Assembly: GCA_036381275.1 (NCBI GenBank) | Contig: DASVDC010000143.1 | Coordinates: 62,001-126,000 of the forward strand | Direction of reading: 5' to 3' | Origin: UBA7803 sp036381275 | GTDB taxonomy: Bacteria; Pseudomonadota; Gammaproteobacteria; Pseudomonadales; Azotimanducaceae | DNA length: 64,000 bases | In this document: positions 8,382-17,100 of the stretch, piece by piece | Numbering within the stretch: the stretch's first letter is position 1 | How the letters are laid out: every line of letters begins with the position of its first letter | The notes under the pieces: model-generated | Databases searched by the model: none | Told to the model about the DNA's origin: nothing | Seen by the model: only the letters and a program-made list of their open reading frames with translations | Translations under genes and position numbers: made by a program

Positions 8382-8930
8382 ATGAGCGAAGAGAGCACCG
8401 GCAACGCCGGCGAGGCACCGGGCAGCGGCGCCGCCCAGGGCCAGCAGGGCCAGATCACGCTCGAGCGCCTGTATCTGAAGGACGCGTCGTTCGAGAACCC
8501 GCGCTCGCCGGCCGTGTTCGGGGAAGCCTGGCGGCCGGAGTTCCACCTCGACGTGAACACGCGCACCACGGCGCTCGGGGACGAGCGCTTCGAGGTCGTG
8601 CTGTCGGTCACGTTGCGCGCCCGCGCCGAAGGTGACAAGACCGCCTACATCGCCGAGGTGCAGCAGGCGGGCGTGTTCCGGGTCGTCGGCGTGGACAATG
8701 CGACCCGGCACCGCGTGCTCGGGACGCTGTGTCCCGGCACGCTGTTTCCGTACGTACGGGAATGCGTCGACAGCCTGGTGGTCCGCGGCGGCTTTCCGCC
8801 GGTGCACCTGGCTCCGGTGAATTTCGACGCGCTGTACGTGGAGGCGCTGCGCAAGCAGGCGGCTCAGGCGCAGCAGTCCGGGCCGGAACCGGGCGGGGAG
8901 CCCGGCGGCGCTACCCCGCCGACCCACTGA
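8382..8930 (+). CDS. secB: Protein-export chaperone SecB
   Basis: A cytosolic tetrameric chaperone that keeps precursor proteins unfolded and delivers them to SecA. The core (about 25-160) is typical: ITLERLYLKDASFENPRSP, then EVQQAGVFRV, and a Cys/Pro-rich HRVLGTLCPGTLFPYVRE segment. At 182 residues it is longer than the usual ~155 because of a polar, Gly/Gln-rich N-terminal extension and a Pro/Gly-rich C-terminal tail (PGGEPGGATPPTH). One 15-bp unit in the tail, at 8904-8918, resembles the intragenic repeat seen in hisE, typA and the PBP1A gene. It is co-transcribed with yibN. Confidence 0.96.
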   Translation: MSEESTGNAGEAPGSGAAQGQQGQITLERLYLKDASFENPRSPAVFGEAWRPEFHLDVNTRTTALGDERFEVVLSVTLRARAEGDKTAYIAEVQQAGVFRVVGVDNATRHRVLGTLCPGTLFPYVRECVDSLVVRGGFPPVHLAPVNFDALYVEALRKQAAQAQQSGPEPGGEPGGATPPTH

Positions 8931-8932
8931 CT

Positions 8933-9400
8933 TCAGACGCCGCCGTCGAAGCCGAGCTGGCGCCACGCCTCGTACACCGCCACCGCCACCGCGTTCGAAA
9001 GGTTGATGCTGCGCGAGCCGGGCACCATCGGGATGCGCAGACGCCGTTCGGCCGGCAGCGCATCGAGCACCGCGGGCGGCAGTCCCCGGGTCTCCGGGCC
9101 GAACAGCAGCAGGTCGCCCGCGCCGAACGCCGTGTCGTGACAGCGCCGCTCGGCGCGGGTCGAGAACGCGAACACACGCTGCGGCGCCACCGCCTCGAGG
9201 CATTCGGAGAGGCCGTCGTGCACCCGCACGCGCGCCCATTCGTGATAGTCGAGCCCCGCGCGGCGCAGCCGCCGGTCGTCGAGCTCGAAGCCGAGCGGCC
9301 GGATCAGGTGCAGGCTGGCACCGGTGTTGGCGCACAGGCGGATCACGTTGCCCGTGTTCGGAGGGATTTCCGGCTCGAGCAGCGCGACGTGAATGCGCAT
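8933..9400 (-). CDS. trmL: tRNA (cytidine/uridine(34)-2'-O)-methyltransferase TrmL
   Basis: A SPOUT-fold methyltransferase that 2'-O-methylates the wobble base of tRNA-Leu isoacceptors. The 155-residue length is that of the minimal TrmL without extra domains. Visible motifs are LLEPEIPPNTGNVIRLCANT (9-28 region), the knotted SAM-binding loops LLLFGPETRGLP and IPMVPGSRSINLSNAVAVAVYEA. It is convergent with secB, with a gap of 2 bp. In enterobacteria trmL lies close to the secB cluster too, so this is conserved neighbourhood. Confidence 0.95.
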   Translation of the reverse strand: MRIHVALLEPEIPPNTGNVIRLCANTGASLHLIRPLGFELDDRRLRRAGLDYHEWARVRVHDGLSECLEAVAPQRVFAFSTRAERRCHDTAFGAGDLLLFGPETRGLPPAVLDALPAERRLRIPMVPGSRSINLSNAVAVAVYEAWRQLGFDGGV

Positions 9401-9500
9401 TCGTGACGGCCGTGGCAGCAGACGGATGGCGCGTTTCTATACTGAGCCTGCATCGTGGGCAACGGGTCGCCGGCCCTGGCAGGCCGCGAGGAAGGGTTTC

Positions 9501-9791
9501 ATGCATCGGGAGGGTTCCCGGGAGGGTTCCCGTAAGGGTTCCGGAAAGGGTTCGGGATTCACGGCGGTCGAGCTGCTGCTGGTGATCGCGCTGCTCAGCA
9601 TTCTCGCCGCGGCCGTGCTGCCGGGATTCGCTTCGCAACACGCGCCGCCGCCGGCGGAGGCGAAGGCGCCGGAGCAGACGCTTTGCACGGTCGTGCCGGA
9701 GGATGCCGCGCCGGCAGCGCCGCAGCGCGCGGCCCCCGCGCTCGCTTCCGCCGGCGCGCCGCAAGGGCGGCCGGCACCGCCGCCGCACTGA
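9501..9791 (+). CDS. Minimal type IV pseudopilin-like protein, 96 aa
   Basis: A small protein with a clear type III (prepilin) signal: a 19-residue basic leader ending in Gly, then F at +1 and E at +5, followed by a hydrophobic helix (FTAVELLLVIALLSILAAAV). That is the substrate signature of PilD-type prepilin peptidase. The leader is built of four near-identical RxGS/GKGS units. Past the helix only ~50 residues of Ala/Pro-rich sequence follow, with one Cys. There is no room for a standard pilin globular domain. It stands alone, with a TATACT box at 9438-9443 upstream, and is convergent with the RNR gene (3-bp gap). No other pilin or pilD is nearby. It could be a degraded pilin or a genuine small pseudopilin. 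Confidence 0.65.
   Translation: MHREGSREGSRKGSGKGSGFTAVELLLVIALLSILAAAVLPGFASQHAPPPAEAKAPEQTLCTVVPEDAAPAAPQRAAPALASAGAPQGRPAPPPH
9507..9554 (+). repeat. Four 12-bp tandem units in the prepilin leader
   Basis: Four direct units with the consensus CGGGAGGGTTCC, the last two diverged (CGTAAGGGTTCC and GGAAAGGGTTCG). They encode REGS, REGS, RKGS and GKGS, so the repeat exactly builds the cleavable leader between the initiator Met-His and the cleavage-site glycine. Confidence 0.85.
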
Positions 9792-9794
9792 ACG

Positions 9795-11633
9795 TCAGTC
9801 GCACTCCCGCTCGATCGAGCAGCGCAGCGTGCCTTCGCTGCCTGCACTCGCGAGCACCGAGCCGGTGATCGGGTTCGGCCGGAACGTCGTGCAGCCCTTC
9901 AGCCCGAGCCGATACGCCTCCCGGTAGATGTCCTCGAACGCCTCGAACGGCAGATCCTCCGGCACGTTGATGGTCTTCGAGATCGCGTGATCCACGTAGG
10001 GCTGCAGCGCCGCCTGCATCAGCAGGTGCTCGCGGGGGGAAAGCTCCCCGGCGGTCACGAGCCACGACGGCCTCGGCGCGTCGCCATGCGACCGCCGCCA
10101 CAGCCGGTGCGCGTAGTCTTCGAGCGTGAATTCGCGCCAGGTACCGTCGAGCGCGAGCACGCGCCGGGTGTAGCGCATCTGGTAGGCGGGCTCGATGCCG
10201 CTCGAGACGTTCTCGGCCAGCAGGCTGATCGTGCCGGTGGGCGCGATCGCGGTGAGGTGGCTGTTGCGGATGCCGTGGCGCGCGATGCTCTCCCGTAGCT
10301 CGTCCGGCAGCCCGGCCGTGCCGGGGGCAGCGAGGAACGAGCGCGCCTCGAACAGCGGGAACGGGCCCTTCTCACGGGCGAGCTGCACGCTGGTCCGATA
10401 CGCGACGTCGCGGATCGTCCGCATGATTCGGGCCGCGAGCTCGCGGGCCTCGTCGCTGCCGTAGTGGAGGTTCAACATCGCGAGCACGTTGGCGAGCCCG
10501 GTCACGCCGAGCCCGATGCGTCGGGAACGGCGCGCCTGCTCGGCCTGCGCCGGCACCGGGAAGCGTGACGCGTCGATCACGTTGTCGAGCATCCGCACCG
10601 CGATCGGCACCAGCGCGGCGATGCCGTCCAGATCGAGCTCGGCGCGGCCCTCGAACGGGTGGCTCACGAAGCGGGTCAGGTTGATTGCGCCGAGGTCGCA
10701 GGCCCCGTACGGCGGCAGCGGAATCTCGCCGCAGGGGTTGGTGGCACTGATCTCCTCGCAGTAGTGCAGATTGTTGTGCCGATTGATGCGGTCGATGAAC
10801 AGTACCCCCGGTTCGGCGTAGTCGTAGGTGGCGCGCATGATCTGCCGCCACAGCTCGACCGCGCGCACCTTGCGCACCACCCGGCACGGCACCGGCCCGC
10901 TGCTGCCGGGCCAGGCGCGGAGCACCGTTTCGCCGCCCGCGCCTTCGCCGAGCTGCGCGGCCGGGAACACGAGCGGCCACTCCTCGTCCCGGTCTACGGC
11001 CTCCATGAACTCGTCGGTGACCAGCACCGAGCAGTTGAAGTGCCGGAGCTCCCGCGGATCCTGCTTCGCGGCGATGAACGCCTCGATGTCCGGATGGTCG
11101 CAGCGCAGCGTCGCCATCATCGCTCCCCGTCGCGCGCCGGTGGAGAGCACGGTGGCGCACATCGCATCCCAGACCCGCATGAACGACACCGGCCCGGACG
11201 CGACGTTGCCGGTGTCGTGCGCCTGCGTCCGGCGCGGGCGCAGCGTCGAGAAGTCGTAGCCGACTCCGCCCCCTGCCTGCATCGTCAGCGCCGCCTCCTT
11301 CAGCGCGTCGAAGATCGCTTCCATCGAGTCTTCGATGCGCCCCATCACGAAGCAGTTGAACAGCGTGACCCGGCGGTTGGTGCCGGCGCCCGCCTGGATG
11401 CGGCCGCCGGGCAGGAAGCGGAAATCCGTGAGCGCGTCGCGGAACTGCCGGCGCCAGCCGGCGTGGTCGTGGTGCTCCACCGCGGCGAGCCCGTGGGCGA
11501 TGCGTGCCCAGGTGTTCTCGATCGTGGTGTCGACCACGTCGTCACCTTCGGCGTAGCGGTATTTGGTCTCCCAGATGTGGCGGGCGATGTCCGTCTCGAA
11601 GCGGTAGCGGTTCACGGCTGCGCTCCCACTCAA
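9795..11633 (-). CDS. nrdJ: Adenosylcobalamin-dependent ribonucleoside-diphosphate reductase (class II)
   Basis: Reduces ribonucleotides to deoxyribonucleotides using a B12-derived radical, independent of oxygen. The 612-residue protein lacks an ATP-cone and represents the short form. Visible elements are the reducible cysteine in LFNCFVMGRIEDS (C94), the active-site loop NPCGEIPL (N299, C301, E303), the substrate-phosphate loop PTGTISLLAENVSSG, and the C-terminal Cys pair in RCSIERECD that probably shuttles electrons from thioredoxin. It lies downstream of ntrC on the same strand, 55 bp away. No cobalamin riboswitch or NrdR box is evident in the short spacer, so it may share the ntrBC transcript. 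Confidence 0.93.
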   Translation of the reverse strand: MSGSAAVNRYRFETDIARHIWETKYRYAEGDDVVDTTIENTWARIAHGLAAVEHHDHAGWRRQFRDALTDFRFLPGGRIQAGAGTNRRVTLFNCFVMGRIEDSMEAIFDALKEAALTMQAGGGVGYDFSTLRPRRTQAHDTGNVASGPVSFMRVWDAMCATVLSTGARRGAMMATLRCDHPDIEAFIAAKQDPRELRHFNCSVLVTDEFMEAVDRDEEWPLVFPAAQLGEGAGGETVLRAWPGSSGPVPCRVVRKVRAVELWRQIMRATYDYAEPGVLFIDRINRHNNLHYCEEISATNPCGEIPLPPYGACDLGAINLTRFVSHPFEGRAELDLDGIAALVPIAVRMLDNVIDASRFPVPAQAEQARRSRRIGLGVTGLANVLAMLNLHYGSDEARELAARIMRTIRDVAYRTSVQLAREKGPFPLFEARSFLAAPGTAGLPDELRESIARHGIRNSHLTAIAPTGTISLLAENVSSGIEPAYQMRYTRRVLALDGTWREFTLEDYAHRLWRRSHGDAPRPSWLVTAGELSPREHLLMQAALQPYVDHAISKTINVPEDLPFEAFEDIYREAYRLGLKGCTTFRPNPITGSVLASAGSEGTLRCSIERECD

Positions 11634-11688
11634 GGTCAGGCGGGCAGCGTAACGCCGATCTGCGGTGGATCGAAAGGCGGGTGACGGG

Positions 11689-13090
<1,402 letters not shown>

Positions 13091-13098
<8 letters not shown>

Positions 13099-14161
13099 CG
13101 TCCGCCTCCCGATCGTTCACCGGCAGGAACACCGAGAATCGGGTTTGACCGGGCCGGCTTTCGCATTCGATGGTGCCGCCGTGCTGACCGATGATGGTCT
13201 GCGTGATCGCGAGACCGAGACCGGTGCCCTGCGGCCGCCCGCTGATCATCGGAAAGTACATTCGCTCGCGCATGTCGTCGGGTATTCCGGGTCCGTTGTC
13301 GATGATGTCGATCTGCAGCACCATCCGGTGCAGGCACGCGCCGATGGTGAACTGGCGGTTGATACGGGTGCGCACGGTGATACACGGGTTCGGCCGGCCC
13401 TCGAGGGCTTCGGCGGCGTTCGCGGCGATGTTCAGCATCGCCTGCACCAGTTGGTCCTCGTCGCCGTAGGCGGGCGGCAGGCTCGGATCGTAGTCGCGCT
13501 TGATCTGGATGCTGCCGTCGGTCTGGGCCTCGATCAGGCGCAGCACGTGCTCGATCACCACGTGTACGTTGACCGGCCGGCGCTCCGGCTCCCGGTTCGG
13601 ACCGAGCATCCGGTCGACCAGGGCCTTCAGCCGGTCTGCCTCGCCGATGATCACCCGGGTGTATTCCTTCAGGCTCTCGTCGGTGAGCTCGCGTTCGAGG
13701 AGCTGAGCCGCGCCGCGCACGCCGCCGAGCGGGTTCTTGATCTCGTGCGCGAGGCCCCGCACCAGCTTGCGGCTGGTCTCCTGGGAGAACAGCGCGTGGT
13801 CGTCGCGGTTGATGCGCAGCAGCCGGTTGATCGGCTGCAGCTCGACGATCAGGTGTCCGCCCGAGGCTTCCAGTGAAATGGTCATGTCCGCGGTGACGTC
13901 GTTGCCGTCCCGCGTATGGAACTGCGCCGCGCGGCGCGTCACCGACTGCCCGGTGGTCCGCACCGAATCGCAGCCGGCGAACAGCTCGGCGTCCTCGGGG
14001 CGCAGCAACTCCGTGACGGTGGCGCCGTCGGAGCGGCTGCGGCTGATGCCGAGCAGCGCTTCCGCGGCCGGGTTGAGGTAGCACACCCGCAGCCCGTCAT
14101 CGAGCACCATCACCGCCGTGCTCAGGTACTCCAGGACGTCGTCCTTGTTCGGTCTGGTCAT
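13091..14161 (-). CDS. ntrB: Nitrogen regulation sensor kinase NtrB
   Basis: A soluble histidine kinase/phosphatase that sets NtrC phosphorylation in response to PII. ATG 14161 is taken as the start (356 aa); an in-frame TTG lies four codons upstream. A PAS domain occupies about 5-110, the HisKA H-box is GLAHEIKNPLGGVRGAAQLLE, and the ATPase domain shows NIAANAAEAL (N box), DIIDNGPGIP (G1) and GTGLGLAITQTI (G2). There are no transmembrane segments, as expected. The upstream 237-bp spacer holds an NtrC-type operator at 14368-14384, so the operon is probably autoregulated independently of glnA. Confidence 0.96.
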
Positions 14162-14367
14162 CGTCTGCTGCAAAGATCCCGGCTCGGCGGCTGCAGCGGA
14201 TGAGCAAGAAGCGGTCCAGATCGTGAACCGTGGTAGGTCACCGGGAAGTGAGTGACTGCTATCGTTGCAACCCGCGTGGCGATAAGCGCTCGTCAGCCTC
14301 GCGGGCGCACTGGCGAAGCGGGTCGTAAGCGTGGGCGTCGCCCGATGTAACGTGGTGGTGCCATCGA

Positions 14368-14384
14368 TGCACCAAATTAGTGCA
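14368..14384. promoter_or_regulatory. NtrC-type operator upstream of ntrBC
   Basis: TGCACC-AAATT-AGTGCA is a near-perfect dyad matching the NtrC consensus TGCACC-N5-GGTGCA with one mismatch. It lies 207 bp before the ntrB ATG and just past the DUF4124 stop. No sigma-54 -24/-12 element follows in the correct orientation: a TGGCAC at 14363-14358 lacks a matching -12. The site may therefore act as a repressing operator, as at E. coli glnL. Confidence 0.65.
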
Positions 14385-14398
14385 TCAGCATCCGCCGG

Positions 14399-15010
14399 TC
14401 AAGGCGCGCCGTTGCCGCTGCGTTTCGCGGGCTGCAGCAGCACCGAGCGGCGCTGCAGGTGGAACACCGACGGTTCGCTGGTGGCGAGGGTGTTGCCGCT
14501 GGCGTCGACGATGCGCAGCTCAACCTGGTGCGTGCCGCGGTCGACGTTCGTGAGCTCGAAGCGGGTGGTGTGGCCGGTCTGCTGCAGCGCGCCGTCGAGG
14601 TAGAGCTGGATCACGTGAGACGGCGCGAGCTCGGGATCCACCTCGGCCGTGACCGTGACGTTGCCGGCGTTGTCGCGCAGCGCCTGATCGTGCGGGGGGC
14701 CCGCGACGCGCAGGCTCCGGTAGCGGATCGCCGCGCCTTCCGTTTCGTCCTCGTCACTCTCGCGGCCGAGCCAGCTTTCCAGGGAACGGCCCTCGCTGGC
14801 GGCGGTCGGCGGCGGCGTGAACGTGTTGCCGGGGCCGAGCTCCACCGTCCGACCGGCGCGGCCGTCCGCGGGCGGTACGTCGGTGAACACCACGTTGCCG
14901 TTCTCGTCGACGGTGCGGTAGATGCGGCTCTCGGCGGCGAGCGCGCCGGCGGCGAGCACGAGCGAGAGGGACGCGGTGACCAGGCGGCGGTGGATGCGAA
15001 ATGCGTTCAT
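14399..15010 (-). CDS. DUF4124 domain-containing exported protein
   Basis: A 203-residue secreted or periplasmic protein. ATG 15010 is chosen because a GAGG box lies 9 bases upstream; an upstream in-frame ATG at 15040 has none. The signal peptide covers about 1-26 (LVTASLSLVLAAGALAAE). The DUF4124 domain follows (IYRTVDENGNVVFTDVPP, about 30-50). The C-terminal half (about 95-190) looks like an Ig-like beta sandwich (VTVTAEVDPELAPSHVIQLY; RGTHQVELRIVDASGNTLA). Function is unknown. The order glnA-DUF4124-ntrB-ntrC recurs in gammaproteobacteria, but the strong terminator after glnA separates its transcription from glnA. Confidence 0.85.
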   Translation of the reverse strand: MNAFRIHRRLVTASLSLVLAAGALAAESRIYRTVDENGNVVFTDVPPADGRAGRTVELGPGNTFTPPPTAASEGRSLESWLGRESDEDETEGAAIRYRSLRVAGPPHDQALRDNAGNVTVTAEVDPELAPSHVIQLYLDGALQQTGHTTRFELTNVDRGTHQVELRIVDASGNTLATSEPSVFHLQRRSVLLQPAKRSGNGAP

Positions 15011-15070
15011 GGACGGCCTCGAGCGCTTGCCATGGCTCAATTACAGCAGCATTTCGACCGCGGATCTGCG

Positions 15071-15107
15071 AAAAAAAGCCCCGATCCGGCGTACCGGACC
15101 GGGGCTT
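15071..15107 (-). terminator. Rho-independent terminator of glnA
   Basis: On the minus strand, 13 bp after the glnA stop, lies a GC-rich hairpin with 12-bp arms (GCCCCGGTCCGG against CCGGATCGGGGC, one G-T pair, TACG loop) followed by seven T residues. The form is ideal for strong intrinsic termination. Confidence 0.92.
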
Positions 15108-15120
15108 GCCGTGGTCGGCG

Positions 15121-16533
15121 TCAGACGCTGTAGTACAGCTCGAACTCGCCCGGGTGGGTCAGCATCCGGATGTAGTCGACCTCCTCGCGCTTCAGCGCGA
15201 GGTAGCCGTCGATCGCCGCGTCGGTGAACACGCCGCCGGCGGTCAGAAAGGCGCGATCGGCGTCCAGCGCGTTCAGCGCTTCCTCCAGCGAGTGGGCCAC
15301 CGTCGGGATGCCCGTCAGCTCTTCCGGCGGCAGGTCGTAGAGGTCCTTCTCGAGCGCCTCGCCCGGGTGGATCTCGTTCTGGATGCCGTCGAGGCCGGCC
15401 ATCAGCATCGCGGCGAAGGTCAGATAGGGGTTGCCGGTGCTGTCCGGGAACCGGACCTCGATACGGGAGCCGCGCGGGTTGCCGCCCTGCACGTACGGCA
15501 CCCGGATCGACGCCGAACGGTTGCGCGCGGAATACGCGAGCAGCACCGGGGCCTCGAAGTGGGGCACCAGACGCTTGTAGGAGTTGGTGCTGGCGTTCGA
15601 GAACGCGTTGATCGCCTTGGCGTGCTTGATGATGCCGCCGATGTAGAACAGCGCGGTTTCCGACAGCCCGGCGTACTTGTCACCGTGAAACAGGTTGACC
15701 TCGCCCTTCGCGATCGACGTGTGCACGTGCATGCCGCTGCCGTTGTCCCCGACCAGCGGTTTCGGCATGAAGGTCGCCGACTTGCCGTACGCGTGGGCCA
15801 CGTTGTGCACCACGTATTTGTAGATCTGCACCTCGTCGGCCTTGCGCACCAGCGAGTTGAAGCGCACGCCGATCTCGTTCTGGCTGGCGGTCGCCACCTC
15901 GTGGTGGTGGACTTCACACTTCAGCCCCATGGCTTCCATGGTCGAACACATCGCGGCGCGCAGGTCCGCGGCCGAATCCACCGGCGGGACCGGGAAGTAG
16001 CCACCCTTCACCCGCGGCCGGTGGCCGAGGTTGCCGCCCTCGAACTCCGAGTGCGACGACCAGGCGGCTTCCTCCGAGCCGATCGAGTAGAACACGCCGC
16101 TCATCTCGACCTTCCAGCGCACGTCGTCGAACACGAAGAATTCGTTCTCCGGGCCGAAGTAGGCGGTGTCGCCGATGCCGGTGGATTTCAGGTACGCCTC
16201 GGCCTTCTTCGCGATGGAGCGCGGGTCGCGCTCGTACGGCTGCATCGTGCTCGGCTCGATGATGTCGCAGCGCACGTTCAGCGTGGTCTCGTCGCGGAAC
16301 GGGTCGAGCACCGGCGTGTCGTCGTCGGGCATCAGGATCATGTCCGACTCGTTGATGGCCTTCCAGCCGCCGATGGACGAGCCGTCGAACATCACGCCGT
16401 CCTGCATCAGGTCCGCATCGACCTTGTGGGCAGGTATGGTGGTGTGCTGCTCTTTCCCCTTCGGGTCGGTGAAGCGAAGGTCCACCCACTTCACGTCGTG
16501 CTCTTTGATCATCTTCAGTGTCTTGTCGGACAT
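15121..16533 (-). CDS. glnA: Glutamine synthetase, type I
   Basis: Makes glutamine from glutamate and ammonia; a dodecameric cytoplasmic enzyme and the entry point of nitrogen assimilation. ATG 16533 (MSDKTLKMIKEHDV) is chosen because it matches the family N-terminus and has AGGAG upstream; the open frame extends 38 codons further. The length of 470 is standard for GSI-beta. The adenylylation tyrosine is present in KDLYDLPPEE near residue 400, and the latch and metal motifs (GPENEFFVFD, NGSGMHVHTS, NRSASIRVPY) are intact. Transcription is from a sigma-54 promoter with two upstream NtrC sites, so it is NtrBC-controlled; it ends at a strong terminator. Confidence 0.98.
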   Translation of the reverse strand: MSDKTLKMIKEHDVKWVDLRFTDPKGKEQHTTIPAHKVDADLMQDGVMFDGSSIGGWKAINESDMILMPDDDTPVLDPFRDETTLNVRCDIIEPSTMQPYERDPRSIAKKAEAYLKSTGIGDTAYFGPENEFFVFDDVRWKVEMSGVFYSIGSEEAAWSSHSEFEGGNLGHRPRVKGGYFPVPPVDSAADLRAAMCSTMEAMGLKCEVHHHEVATASQNEIGVRFNSLVRKADEVQIYKYVVHNVAHAYGKSATFMPKPLVGDNGSGMHVHTSIAKGEVNLFHGDKYAGLSETALFYIGGIIKHAKAINAFSNASTNSYKRLVPHFEAPVLLAYSARNRSASIRVPYVQGGNPRGSRIEVRFPDSTGNPYLTFAAMLMAGLDGIQNEIHPGEALEKDLYDLPPEELTGIPTVAHSLEEALNALDADRAFLTAGGVFTDAAIDGYLALKREEVDYIRMLTHPGEFELYYSV

Positions 16534-16668
16534 TTCGGGTACCTGCTCCTGGTCTGATGTTCTAGGGACTCGGTCGCCGTGAAACGGTCGCCGTGAAGCG
16601 TTCGCCGTTGATGGTGGAGGCCCTGTTCGAATCCGGCTCACGTGCACCGTGGAGTCGCGTGCCCGTGC

Positions 16669-16683
16669 GCAACAATTGTGCCA
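16669..16683 (-). promoter_or_regulatory. Sigma-54 promoter of glnA
   Basis: Reading on the minus strand, TGGCAC-AATTG-TTGC matches the sigma-54 consensus TGGCAC-N5-TTGC exactly, with GG and GC separated by 10 bp. Transcription would start about 12 bp downstream, near 16657, leaving a leader of roughly 125 nt before the glnA ATG. Confidence 0.93.
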
Positions 16684-16734
16684 CCGCTCAAACCGCGTGA
16701 TTCGAGCCCTTCCCGGTTAGTCACTGCTCACGTA

Positions 16735-16751
16735 TGCACTTGAACGGTGCG
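16735..16751. promoter_or_regulatory. NtrC binding site, promoter-proximal
   Basis: TGCACT-TGAAC-GGTGCG is an imperfect dyad matching the NtrC consensus GCACC-N5-GGTGC with one core mismatch. Its centre is about 85 bp upstream of the expected glnA transcription start and 40 bp from the stronger distal site, a spacing near four helical turns that suits cooperative binding. Confidence 0.75.
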
Positions 16752-16774
16752 TCAATGGTCGAAGAGTGCACGAA

Positions 16775-16791
16775 TGCACCGGATTGGTGCA
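16775..16791. promoter_or_regulatory. NtrC binding site, distal, perfect dyad
   Basis: TGCACC-GGATT-GGTGCA is a perfect match to the NtrC consensus and a perfect 6+6 dyad. It is centred about 125 bp upstream of the expected start, the usual enhancer distance for glnA. This is probably the high-affinity nucleation site. Confidence 0.9.
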
Positions 16792-16840
16792 CGCGCTGCA
16801 CGCACCGGCTTGCAGCGGTTCGGTGCCGTTCCTCCCGGCA

Positions 16841-17098
16841 TCAGTCTGACACGCGCAGCCGGATGTGGAAATGCGGCTGCTCGTGATCGCGGCAGCCCCC
16901 GCGGCGGCATTCCCGGTCATCGAGGTACTCGTGGCCGTGCACCCGGCACCAGGCGCGGATGTCGTGCACCGCGCCGGGGTCGGTCGCCAGCACCTCGAGC
17001 TCGCAGCCGGGGGCGAGTTGCTTGACCCGCTCCTGGGTGCGGATCACCGGCAGCGGGCACAGCAGGCCCAGCGCGTCGAGCCGGGCGGTGGCGCTCAT
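16841..17098 (-). CDS. TusA-family sulfur carrier protein
   Basis: An 85-residue sulfur-carrier protein of the TusA/SirA fold. It has the hallmark LDALGLLCPLPVIRT, with the persulfide-accepting Cys in CPxP at residue 14. The last ~25 residues are unusual: they add more Cys and His (DDRECRRGGC...HFHIRLRVSD), which could bind metal or take part in relay. The ATG is 2 bp after the stop of the upstream ATP-pyrophosphatase-type tRNA thiolase gene, so the two form an operon. The likely inference is that this protein feeds sulfur to that enzyme. Canonical tusA in enterobacteria is longer-range and unlinked. Confidence 0.85.
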   Translation of the reverse strand: MSATARLDALGLLCPLPVIRTQERVKQLAPGCELEVLATDPGAVHDIRAWCRVHGHEYLDDRECRRGGCRDHEQPHFHIRLRVSD

Positions 17099-17100
17099 CG

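Larger units (their letters stand above)
16534..16840. other. glnA control region (307 bp, no gene)
   Basis: This spacer between glnA and the TusA-like gene contains a sigma-54 promoter (16669-16683) and two NtrC sites (16735-16751 and 16775-16791), all directed at glnA. The glnA leader is about 130 nt. I see no small ORF with a convincing start, no riboswitch and no recognisable sigma-70 promoter in it. Confidence 0.8.

Noticed and set aside
14353..14363. Sigma-54 promoter upstream of ntrB
   Set aside because: TGGCAC is present on the minus strand but the -12 position reads CGTT instead of TTGC, so the essential GC is missing.
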